From contig JABIPV010000384.1 of assembly GCA_018699075.1 (NCBI GenBank), positions 1 through 16,818 of the forward strand: a stretch of 16,818 bases of DNA. Direction: 5' to 3'. A program made the translations under genes and the position numbers. This stretch comes from Kordiimonadaceae bacterium (GTDB lineage Bacteria; Pseudomonadota; Alphaproteobacteria; Sphingomonadales; Emcibacteraceae). Under the pieces are notes generated by a model. The model was not told the DNA's origin and did not search any database. It was given only the letters and a program-made list of their open reading frames with translations. Shown one piece after another: positions 9,068 to 16,818 of this stretch. Every line of letters starts with the position of its first letter. Position 1 is the stretch's first letter.

Positions 9068-9108
9068 ATTATATTTGATATAAAAAAAGTGACCTTGATA
9101 CAAGTCAA
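9068..9108 (-). promoter_or_regulatory. Candidate FNR/FixK-type promoter of the Usp gene
   Basis: TTGATACAAGTCAA at 9095-9108 matches the FNR/Anr/FixK consensus TTGAT-N4-ATCAA in 9 of 10 fixed positions. On the - strand a perfect TATAAT (9073-9068) follows. A start site near 9061 puts the centre of the box at about -40.5, the class II FNR arrangement. The leader to ATG 9023 would be about 38 bases. Confidence 0.6.
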
Positions 9109-9131
9109 ATTTTTATTGATTTTTGAAAAGG

Positions 9132-9159
9132 CTTGTTAAAAATATTCATTACTTATAAT
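9132..9159 (+). promoter_or_regulatory. Probable sigma70-type promoter of the M20 gene
   Basis: TATAAT at 9154-9159 with CTTGTT at 9132-9137 (16-base spacer; TTGTTA with 15 is the alternative). Start near 9166, ahead of AGAAGG (9179-9184) and ATG 9193. The -35 match is modest. Confidence 0.45.
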
Positions 9160-9192
9160 AATGGTAGACAGTAATTTAGAAGGTTTTTAAGA

Positions 9193-10470
9193 ATGACGGA
9201 TGGCCCATTATCAAAAGTATTTGAGAATATAGAGAAATCAGAAAACAATCTGGTTCGCCTATGTCAGGACCTGATTAAGTTTCCAACTATTAACCCGCCG
9301 GGTAATGATTATAAGGCTTGCGTAGAATATATAGGTAACCGTTTAAAAAACCGTGGTTTTAACATTGAATATGTTCGTGCTCATGGGGTTGTGGGGGACT
9401 GTGCGGATTATCCCCGTTATAATGTTATTGCGCGTTATGAAACAGGCCGTAAAGGTCCCTGTGTACATTTTAATAGTCATATTGATGTCGTCGAAACAGG
9501 TGATGGCTGGACAAAAGATCCTTTCGCGGCCGAACTTATCGATGGCAAGATTTATGGCCGCGGAGCTTGTGACATGAAGGGGGGGCTTGCGTCTTCTATC
9601 ATAGCTGTTGAGGCATTAATTGATAGCGGGATTGAGCTTAAAGGCGCTATAGAAATATCAGGTACTGCCGATGAAGAGTCGGGTGGACTTGGTGGTGTCG
9701 CTTATCTAGCGGAAAAAGGATATTTTTCAAAAGACCGTGTTGATCATGTAATTATACCTGAGCCCCTTAATGTGGACCGCGTATGTTTAGGTCATAGAGG
9801 TGTTTGGTGGGCAGAGATTAAAACACATGGCCGCATTGCTCATGGGTCGATGCCATTTCTTGGTGATTGCGCAGTTCGTCATATGGGTGCCGTGGTTGCC
9901 AGTTTTGAAGATAAACTTTATCCGGCCATGGCAGCGCGTTTCACGCAAATGCCCGTTGTGCCAGAAGGTGCCAAACAATCGACCTTAAACATAAATAGTA
10001 TTCATGGTGGCCAAGAAGAAGGTAATGCTGGTCTGCCTGCGCCATGTGTACCCGATAGCTGCCGTATGATTATTGATCGTCGTTTTCTAGTCGAGGAAGA
10101 CCTTGGAGATGTAAAAAGTGAAGTTACCGGTATTTTAAGAGAACTGGAAACGTCACGTGAAGGGTTTCGTTATGAAATCCGTGACATGTTGGAAGTCATT
10201 CCAAGCATGACTAAGCGTGATGCACCCGTGGTTGTTGCAACGACAGAAGCGATTGAAGAAGTTCTTGGAAAAACACCTGATCTCGTGTGTTCTCCTGGAA
10301 CCTATGATCAAAAACATATTGACCGCATCGGAAATTTACAAGATTGCATTGCTTATGGTCCTGGAATTTTAGAACTAGCTCATCAACCGGATGAATATGT
10401 CGCGGTCGAAGATATGGTTAATGCCGCTAAAGTAATGGCTTCATCCGCTTATAAGCTACTGATGAAATAG
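9193..10470 (+). CDS. M20-family metal-dependent deacylase/peptidase (ArgE/DapE type)
   Basis: 425 residues, usual length for the family; no signal peptide, so cytoplasmic. The di-metal site is complete: H96 with D98 (SHIDV), D127 (GACDMKGG), E161 as general base and E162 as ligand (DEESGG), E190 (IPEP) and H397 (LAHQPDEYV). The lid or dimerisation domain spans about residues 200-310, beginning near GHRGVWWAEIKTHGRIAHGS. The family removes acyl or aminoacyl groups from amide-linked amino acids (acetylornithine, succinyl-diaminopimelate, N-carbamoyl or dipeptide substrates); ArgE or DapE itself cannot be claimed. ATG 9193 has AGAAGG 8 bases upstream. The gene is divergent from usp and is followed by a 504-base gap, so it is probably transcribed alone. 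Confidence 0.88.
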   Translation: MTDGPLSKVFENIEKSENNLVRLCQDLIKFPTINPPGNDYKACVEYIGNRLKNRGFNIEYVRAHGVVGDCADYPRYNVIARYETGRKGPCVHFNSHIDVVETGDGWTKDPFAAELIDGKIYGRGACDMKGGLASSIIAVEALIDSGIELKGAIEISGTADEESGGLGGVAYLAEKGYFSKDRVDHVIIPEPLNVDRVCLGHRGVWWAEIKTHGRIAHGSMPFLGDCAVRHMGAVVASFEDKLYPAMAARFTQMPVVPEGAKQSTLNINSIHGGQEEGNAGLPAPCVPDSCRMIIDRRFLVEEDLGDVKSEVTGILRELETSREGFRYEIRDMLEVIPSMTKRDAPVVVATTEAIEEVLGKTPDLVCSPGTYDQKHIDRIGNLQDCIAYGPGILELAHQPDEYVAVEDMVNAAKVMASSAYKLLMK

Positions 10471-10480
10471 TAAAATCAGT

Positions 10481-10508
10481 GCTGTATCATTTTGGGACAC
10501 GCTGTATC
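10481..10508 (+). repeat. Direct repeat GCTGTATC, 20-bp period
   Basis: GCTGTATC occurs at 10481-10488 and again at 10501-10508, two helical turns apart, about 90 bases upstream of the -24/-12 element. The position suits an upstream activator site for sigma54 promoters, but no known activator motif was recognised. Confidence 0.35.
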
Positions 10509-10593
10509 CAACTGTAATATTCATTTACAATAAGATATTTTCTTAATTTTTTATTAACCATTTATATCATTGATATATATAGATAATACTTAT

Positions 10594-10610
10594 TTGGCAC
10601 ACTTTTAGCA
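10594..10610 (+). promoter_or_regulatory. Sigma54 (RpoN) -24/-12 promoter
   Basis: TTGGCACACTTTTAGCA matches the TTGGCAC-N5-TTGCA consensus with one mismatch (TAGCA) and has exactly 10 bases between the GG and GC pairs. The predicted transcript start is about 10621. A sigma70 reading is unlikely because only 11 bases separate TTGGCA from TAGTAT. Confidence 0.62.
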
Positions 10611-10635
10611 TAGTATTTAGTTAAAAGTTTAAGTA

Positions 10636-10656
10636 TATTCTGCTGATAGCAGGATA
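10636..10656 (+). other. Hairpin in the leader of the small-peptide transcript
   Basis: TATTCTGCT (10636-10644) pairs with AGCAGGATA (10648-10656), 9 pairs with one U-G wobble and a GAT loop. It lies between the predicted sigma54 start (about 10621) and the ribosome binding site at 10671, so it may stabilise the RNA. Confidence 0.4.
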
Positions 10657-10681
10657 TGTTATTAGTTAGTGGAGAGTAAAA

Positions 10682-10825
10682 GTGCGTTTGAGTATAATAA
10701 ATGCTTTTTGTTATTTATCGTTGTTGTTGCTTTGTGGTTTATTAATTGATCAGTCAACAGGCTTTTCAGAATTACATCATTTTGAAATTGGAACGATAAT
10801 TAACTTGTGGCATCAAATAAATTAA
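10682..10825 (+). CDS. Small membrane peptide, 47 residues, unknown function
   Basis: A GTG-started frame of 47 codons with a strong Shine-Dalgarno GGAGAG (10671-10676) 5 bases upstream. Residues about 4-23 form one hydrophobic segment (IINAFCYLSLLLLCGLLI) with an Arg at position 2, suggesting a single-pass inner-membrane peptide, or less likely a secreted one. The remainder is short and polar, with HH near residue 31 and a WHQIN end. It is downstream of a candidate sigma54 promoter and upstream of an inverted repeat that could end the transcript. No family was recognised. Its reality rests on the ribosome binding site, hydrophobic pattern and context; it could still be a non-coding transcript. 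Confidence 0.5.
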   Translation: MRLSIINAFCYLSLLLLCGLLIDQSTGFSELHHFEIGTIINLWHQIN

Positions 10826-10864
10826 TTACTTGCATCAATAATAAGAATTTAATATTTCTATATT

Positions 10865-10888
10865 TTAGGCACGTTTTACTGTGCCTAA
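10865..10888 (+). terminator. Perfect 8-bp inverted repeat, terminator-like
   Basis: TTAGGCAC (10865-10872) and GTGCCTAA (10881-10888) pair perfectly around an 8-base loop, 39 bases after the small ORF. It would close a transcript of about 270 bases starting near 10621. The following bases (TTCAAAAAA) are not a U-tract, so rho-independent termination is uncertain; an operator is an alternative. Confidence 0.4.
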
Positions 10889-10896
10889 TTCAAAAA

Positions 10897-10966
10897 ATTC
10901 CGTAAAAAATTATACAAAGCATTTAAAGCATTGTATAAAATAATTGTGTTTATTTAAAAACGGAAT
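10897..10966 (+). promoter_or_regulatory. Nested palindromes and probable promoter ahead of the Tat protein/ABC operon
   Basis: An inner inverted repeat TTATACAA (10910-10917) / TTGTATAA (10931-10938) has half-sites exactly 21 bp apart. An outer one ATTCCGT (10897-10903) / ACGGAAT (10960-10966) encloses it. TTATAC (10910-10915), 17 bases, TATAAA (10933-10938) can be read as a promoter, so the inner palindrome would cover both boxes as an operator. The outer right arm contains the only Shine-Dalgarno-like bases (CGGAA) before ATG 10975. Confidence 0.45.
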
Positions 10967-10974
10967 AATCAAAT

Positions 10975-11562
10975 ATGAAATCAAACTTTAGCCAGACGCG
11001 AAGAGCTTTACTAAAAGGCTCATTGTTATGTGGCGCGTTTATTTCATTTCCCTTAATATCTACAGCAAATATTGCTCGAAAGCCTTCTGCTGATGGCTTG
11101 ATCACTATAAATAATGACGGCAAAATTCACATCCATTCTGGTGGTGGACAGATGAATTTATATGGAGAAGTTGAGGCAATTGATGTTGTTTCAAGAATTT
11201 TAAAATGTTCACCTAAATTGTGTGTGATTGAAAATGGGGGTAATCCTGACCATTTAGCAGGATTATTAGGGCAATATTCTAATCATTTAAGTTTTACGTC
11301 AAAGAAAACCAATCAACGCACGGCGGAATTGCTGGTTACGAAATTAAGATCATTGGCGGCTGTATATTTTGGGGGCAATATTGATAATTATGATGTTAAA
11401 AATGGCGGTGTTTTTGGTTATGGTCGATATTATAGTTTCGAGCAAATAGCTTCATTTGGGAGGCAAAAATTATCATTTGGCAAAATTTCAATAGAAACTG
11501 AAAAATTTATCCAAAATTTAAAAGATAATTCAATTACCATATCGGTACAGGAAGTATATTGA
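10975..11562 (+). CDS. Tat-exported orphan domain resembling the N-terminal part of IorB-type molybdoenzymes
   Basis: 195 residues. A twin-arginine signal is present: T8-R9-R10-A11-L12-L13-K14 followed by a hydrophobic stretch to about residue 30. The remainder aligns by eye with the first 200 or so residues of isoquinoline 1-oxidoreductase beta-subunit-like proteins: a strand start with DGKIHIHSGGGQMN where the family has DG...E.GQG, then EAIDVVSRILKCSPKLCVIENG (family: VAEELG...V.V..G), SFTSKKTNQRTAELLVTKLRSLAA (family: GSRTT...A...R...L..AA), and GRYYSFEQIAS (family: GR..SYGELA). The usual protein is about 700 residues, so the main cofactor-binding region is missing, and the GxxS-type Moco contact reads SFTSK. 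It ends 2 bases before the transporter gene, so it is in that operon. Function unknown; perhaps a domesticated fragment that binds a ligand or partner in the periplasm. Confidence 0.55.
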   Translation: MKSNFSQTRRALLKGSLLCGAFISFPLISTANIARKPSADGLITINNDGKIHIHSGGGQMNLYGEVEAIDVVSRILKCSPKLCVIENGGNPDHLAGLLGQYSNHLSFTSKKTNQRTAELLVTKLRSLAAVYFGGNIDNYDVKNGGVFGYGRYYSFEQIASFGRQKLSFGKISIETEKFIQNLKDNSITISVQEVY

Positions 11563-11564
11563 TA

Positions 11565-13040
11565 ATGAGAATATTGATTATTTTATTATCAATAATTTTT
11601 TGTCATAATAGTGCTTCTGCACAAAGTAAAATTTCACTTGGTTTGCAGCTAGAGCCACCAAACCTTGACCCTACATCGGGCGCAGCAGCAGCTATTGATG
11701 AAGTGGTATATGGAAATATATTTGAAGGCCTTGTCAAAATTGACCAAAACGGAAATATTAAACCGGGGCTGGCACTATATTGGGAAATTTCATCCGACCG
11801 TAGATCATATGTTTTTCATTTAGCCGAAGGCGTGACTTTTCACGATGGGACACTTTTTCATGCAAATGATGTAAAATATTCCTTTAATCGTGCCCGGGCA
11901 GTGAATTCTACCAATGCAAAGAAATATATATTTGCCCCAATTACGAATATTGATGTATTTGATGCTTTAACGGTAATGATTTCACTTGATAATGCGCGGA
12001 CGGACTTTTTGTTTAATATCGGACTTGGCGACGCGGTGATTGTTTCAGAAAAAACCGCCAGTGAAAATGCCTTTAACCCAGTAGGTACAGGGCCATTTAT
12101 GTTCAAAGATTGGGTGCGTGGGGATAGAATATCTCTCGTGCGCAATGATAACTATTGGGGCGATGCCCCAAGGCTTGAAAGGGTTGATTTTAAAATTATT
12201 ACGGACCCACTATCGGCATATACAGCAATGAAAGCAGGGGATATTGATGCTTTTCCTAATTATCCTGCACCTGAAAATTTATTTTTATTTAATAATGACC
12301 CAAGTTATGAAGTGATTGTGGGACTTACAGCCGGCGAGACTATTTTAGGGACAAATAATAAAAAAGCACCTTTTGATAATATTTTGGTTCGCAAGGCCAT
12401 GGCCCATGCCATTAATCGTCAAGAATTAATTGACGGGGCAATGTTTGGAAATGCCGCACCAATTGGCAGCCATTTTGCCCCTGATCATCCGGATTATATC
12501 GATTTAACGGGTATTTTCCCCCATGACCTTGATAAAGCACGTGCATTTTTAAAAGAAGCGGGATTAGAAAAAGGGTTTACAGCCAGTCTTAAACTTCCAC
12601 CGCCAATTTATGCCAGACGTACAGGTGAGTTAATCGCCCATCAGCTTGGTAAAATTGGCATAGATGTTGAAATTGAAAATATGGAATGGGCCCAGTGGAT
12701 TGATCAAGTATTGCGTAACAAAAATTTTGATCTGACAATTGTATCTCATGTGGAGCCGGTCGATATCAATATATATGCCAATCCAAATTATTATTTTGGC
12801 TATGACAATGAAGATTTTCAAAATATTATAAAAGAAATAGATGATAGTGGTGATGCGACAGAAACAAGTTCGCTTTATAAACTTGCACAGCGAAAAATTG
12901 CTGATGATGCGGTTAATGGCTATTTGTTTCAGCTGGGTAAATATGGTGTTTGGAAACGTGGTGTTAAAGGGATGTGGAAAAATTACCCCATTCGTTCCAA
13001 CGATTTAAGCGCTGTGTATATTGAAGGGGCGGACGAATGA
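11565..13040 (+). CDS. Peptide-type ABC transporter substrate-binding protein (SBP_bac_5, DppA/OppA family)
   Basis: 491 residues from ATG 11565; the in-frame TTG at 11559 is less likely because the AGGAAG Shine-Dalgarno (11549-11554) would be only 4 bases away. A Sec signal peptide is cut near ASA|Q at 19/20; no lipobox. Family signatures include the opening LGLQLEPPNLDPTSG, GLALYWEISSDRRSYVFHL and GVTFHDGTLFHANDVKYSF, then VGTGPFMFKDW, and the late VRKAMAHAINRQELIDGAMFG. It captures peptides, or other substrates handled by family 5 such as opines, glutathione or glycosides, in the periplasm and delivers them to the two permeases. It overlaps the first permease by ATGA (13037-13040). Pocket residues do not allow naming the substrate. 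Confidence 0.9.
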   Translation: MRILIILLSIIFCHNSASAQSKISLGLQLEPPNLDPTSGAAAAIDEVVYGNIFEGLVKIDQNGNIKPGLALYWEISSDRRSYVFHLAEGVTFHDGTLFHANDVKYSFNRARAVNSTNAKKYIFAPITNIDVFDALTVMISLDNARTDFLFNIGLGDAVIVSEKTASENAFNPVGTGPFMFKDWVRGDRISLVRNDNYWGDAPRLERVDFKIITDPLSAYTAMKAGDIDAFPNYPAPENLFLFNNDPSYEVIVGLTAGETILGTNNKKAPFDNILVRKAMAHAINRQELIDGAMFGNAAPIGSHFAPDHPDYIDLTGIFPHDLDKARAFLKEAGLEKGFTASLKLPPPIYARRTGELIAHQLGKIGIDVEIENMEWAQWIDQVLRNKNFDLTIVSHVEPVDINIYANPNYYFGYDNEDFQNIIKEIDDSGDATETSSLYKLAQRKIADDAVNGYLFQLGKYGVWKRGVKGMWKNYPIRSNDLSAVYIEGADE

Positions 13041-16000
13041 TACATTTCGTTTTGAAACGTCTCGCTTCACTGGTTCTGACATTATTGGTAGCGACGGGCG
13101 TGATATTTATCATGATCGAAGTGGTGCCGGGTGATCCAGCGGCTTATATGATGGGTCTATCAAATAATGCAGAAGCCGCAGATGCTCTTAGAAGCCAAAT
13201 GGGTTTAGATGCGCCTGCCTGGGACCGCTATAAAAGTTGGGTTAGTGGAATGATTGCGGGTGATTTTGGTATAAGTTACACGTACCGCATCCCCGTATCG
13301 GAACTTGTTGGCGATAGGATGATGGTATCCGTCCCGCTAACAATTTATGCCTTAATTCTTTCTACAATAATCGCCATACCCGTTGGGGTTATTGCCGCAT
13401 CAAAAAGGGGGTCAATTGTGGATACTGGATTGATGGGGTTCGCCCAGATCGGCGTTGCAATCCCAAATTTCTGGTTTGCTATTCTTTTAGTGCTTTTATT
13501 TTCAACAAGCTTGCAGTGGTTTTCAGCGGGCGGGTTTCCGGGATGGGATGCGGGGATTGTTGAATGCCTGAAGGCCCTGACACTACCGGCAATATCGCTG
13601 GCGTTACCACAAGCTGCCATTTTGTCGCGTGTAATGCGTACGTCCATGTTAGATGTGATGAACGAAGATTACATTCGTACTGCACGCGCAAAAGGACTTA
13701 CGAAGCGTCAAGCTTTGATCAGGCATGGTTTACGTAACGCCATGATCCCGGTGTTAACAATATTAGGATTGCAGTTTTCATTCTTACTGGCCGGTGGGAT
13801 TATAATCGAAAGTATATTCTCTCTGCCTGGACTTGGCCGGCTTGTGTTTCAATCGATTGCGCAACGGGATTTAATTGTGGTGAAATCAATTGTTACTTTA
13901 CTGGTTTTTGCGGTTGTGATGATCACATTCATTGTTGATATGGCTTATGCAGTTGTTGATCCACGATTACGTGAAGGGAATAGTAAGTGAAGAAACTTCC
14001 CTTAAACCTGACAATCGGCTTAATCCTGACATTTATGTTTGTTTTTATGGCGGCGTTATCATTCGTATGGACGCCGTATGATGTTACGGCACTTGATATT
14101 GGTTCGAAATTTCTCGCCCCTAATTTTCAGCATTTATTTGGCACAGATCATTTCGGCCGTGATGTGTTTTCAATGGTGATGGTAGGGGCTAGAAATGCCA
14201 TTGCTGTATCACTGGTTGCGGTTGGGATTGGGATGGCAATTGGGGTGCCGCTTGGTCTTTGGTCCGCAGCGACACGTATGAATGGCTATGGTTTAATGGA
14301 TGAAGCTTTAATGCGTGGCAATGATTTGATCTTTGCTTTTCCGTCTTTGTTAATGGCGATAATGATTACGGCGGTGTTTGGCCCCGGTGCAATTAATGCA
14401 ATCATTGCAATTGGTATTTTTAATATTCCTGTTTTTGCCAGAATGACAAGGGGTGCCGCACTGGGATTATGGTCCCGTGAATATATCATGGCAGCGCGAG
14501 TATCTGGAAAAAGCATGATGCGGATTTCATATGAGCATATCCTGCCTAATATTCTTAATATTTTAATTGTCCAGGCAACGATCCAGTTTTCTATTGCTAT
14601 AATTGCGGAAGCGGCACTGTCTTATGTAGGGCTTGGAACTCAACCACCAATGCCGAGTTTAGGGCGGATGCTTAATGAAGCGCAAACAATGATCTTTTTT
14701 GCACCATGGCTTGGCTTTGTACCGGGTGGTGCAATTGTGACAATGGTTATTGGTTTAAACCTTTTAGGGGATGGATTGCGAGACTTGCTCGATCCAAAAT
14801 TACGCATAAGGGCGGCGCAAACAAGGAAAGGGGAAGATAATAATGTCACTACTTGATATCCAGAACTTGAACCTTTCGATCCATGATAAGCAGATTTTAT
14901 ATAATGTTAATTTACAAGTGGAACCAGGGCAGGTTGTTGCGGTTGTTGGGGAAAGTGGATCAGGTAAATCCATGACCGCCAGTGCGGTAATGCAATTAAT
15001 GCCAGACGCGGCAGCGATTGAGGGCAATATCTGGTTAGATAATGATGATCTTACTGTCAAAACTGAAAATGAAATGTGTGTTATTCGTGCCAATGATATT
15101 GGTATGATTTTTCAAGAACCAATGACCGCTTTAAATCCCGTACAAACAATTGGTGCTCAAGTTATAGAAGCCGTGAGGATTACACATAAGGATTTAAATA
15201 AAAGTCAGGCGATTGAGAAGGCTGAAATTGTGCTTCACAGGGTTGGATTACCGCAAGAACGTTTTCCTTTGGCAACGTACCCCCATAAATTATCAGGTGG
15301 TCAACGACAACGGGTCGTGATTGCCATCGCACTTTGCCAAAATCCAAAACTTCTAATCGCCGATGAACCGACTACGGCGCTTGATGTGACAACGCAAGCA
15401 AAGATATTGAAACTTCTTAAGAAGCTGGTTGCTCAAGATAATATGGGGTTATTACTTATTAGTCATGACCTTGGCGTTGTTGGTGAAGTGGCGGATCATA
15501 TTGTCATTATGCGTAATGGAAGGGTGATTGAACAAGGAAGTAGACATTCTTTTTTCAATAATATGAAGGAAGAATATTCAAAAGAATTGGTTGCCGCATC
15601 ACAGCAGGAATTAAAGGTTCAAAAAGAAACGCAAGAAGAAGAGATTATACTTGAGGTGCGAAACCTGAATAAAGAATATAAACTCACGCGGAAAGGATTT
15701 TTTAGTAAAGGGGAGATCCTTCAAGCAGTGAACGACGTTAGTTTTAGTATTAAACGCGGCGAAAATCTCGGCCTAGTAGGGGAGAGCGGTTGCGGGAAAT
15801 CGACATTAACCCGCTGTATTTTAGGGGTAGATGATTTCGAGAGTGGTGAAATACTTATAAATGGCGAAGTCTTTAATGGACAAAAGGAACTCAGAAAAAA
15901 TATCAACGTGGTATTTCAGGATCCATACGGAAGTTTTAATCCACGCCATACCGTCGAACGATTAGTGTCTGAGCCATTTTATTTATTAGATAAAAAACCA

Positions 16001-16818
16001 ACCGCTAAAGAAAGCAAAGATCAAGTAATTGAAATGCTTATGCTTGTTGGTTTATCGAAAACGGATATTGATAAATACCCACATGAGTTTTCAGGAGGGC
16101 AAAGACAGCGGATTGCCATTGCCAGGGCATTAATCACCAATCCATCGGTTATACTGCTGGATGAGGCTACATCGGCGCTTGATGTGTTGATTAGAGGGCA
16201 GATACTTGAGTTATTAGAAGAATTATCAAAGAAACTTGGCATTTCTTATTTATTCATTTCCCATGATTTAGCAACGGTAAAAAATATTACGGACCGGATA
16301 ATGGTAATGAAAGACGGAATAATTGTTGAACAAGGACACACGGCGGATATATATAAAAATCCAACCCATCCTTACACAAAAACATTGCTTGAGGCGAGCC
16401 CGGATATTACAAGAGTAATAGAGAATTTATAAAGCAAATATTTAAAAGGAATGTTAGATGACGATCTCATTTAATACGGAACAGATTTTAATCGATGGTT
16501 TATGGCGTGATGCAGAAAATGGTGCAACACTCGATGTTTTAAACCCGTCTACGGGCGAAAGTATCTGTAAAATCGGTCGTGGATCGAAAAATGACATCAA
16601 TAAGGCCGTTAAAGCTGCTCGTAAAGCCCTTAACGGCCCATGGGGCAAAATGACGGCCTTAGAAAGAGGTCGGATACTTACCAATATTGGCCGTGCCTTG
16701 CAGGAATATGAAGACGAACTGACGGAACTGGAAAGTTTAGATGTTGGTAAACCTTTAAAGCAAGCCCGTGCCGATGCGGTTGCCTGTGCCCGTTATATGG
16801 AATTTTACGGCGGGGCCG

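Overview
The window is 16.8 kb of AT-rich bacterial chromosome, dense with genes and almost entirely read on the + strand; only one gene, a universal stress protein, is on the - strand. A SPOR-domain protein, a PAS_5-type (PF07310-like) PAS protein, a Tat-dependent protein resembling part of an IorB-type oxidoreductase and a dipeptide ABC operon together suggest an alphaproteobacterium of low GC. Marine orders such as Emcibacterales or Kordiimonadales would fit, but that placement is inference. No tRNA, rRNA, insertion sequence, phage gene or CRISPR array was seen.

Layout. 1-384: C-terminal end of a SPOR-domain protein, cut by the window edge. 419-922: small secreted protein of unknown function. 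964-2085: PLP enzyme of the D-threonine / 3-hydroxy-D-aspartate aldolase family. 2164-3831: TPR lipoprotein with its own sigma70-type promoter. 3941-5965: secreted S9 serine peptidase whose ribosome binding site can be folded into a hairpin. 6059-8138: PAS-domain protein followed closely by a YwrD-like gamma-glutamyltransferase homologue. 8211-9023 (-): tandem UspA protein behind a candidate FNR/FixK-type promoter. 9193-10470: M20 metal-dependent amidohydrolase/deacylase, divergent from the Usp gene. 10471-10974: a 504-bp gene-poor stretch with a good -24/-12 (sigma54) promoter match, a 47-codon membrane-peptide ORF with a ribosome binding site, and three inverted repeats. 10975-16432: an apparent operon of a Tat-exported orphan domain resembling the N-terminal part of IorB/xanthine-dehydrogenase-like molybdoenzymes, then a DppA-B-C-DF peptide importer. 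16458 to the right edge: start of an aldehyde dehydrogenase.

How the genes fit together. Most enzymes act on peptides, amino acids or amide-linked amino acids: secreted S9 peptidase, peptide importer, gamma-glutamyl hydrolase homologue, M20 deacylase, hydroxy-amino-acid aldolase and aldehyde dehydrogenase. A scavenging and catabolic locus for peptides or modified amino acids is a reasonable reading, but the genes fall into several transcription units and no substrate can be fixed from sequence.

The least ordinary parts are the sigma54-like small-peptide unit at 10594-10888, the orphan molybdoenzyme-like Tat protein at 10975, the nested palindromes ahead of it, and the hairpin that overlaps the S9 peptidase ribosome binding site.
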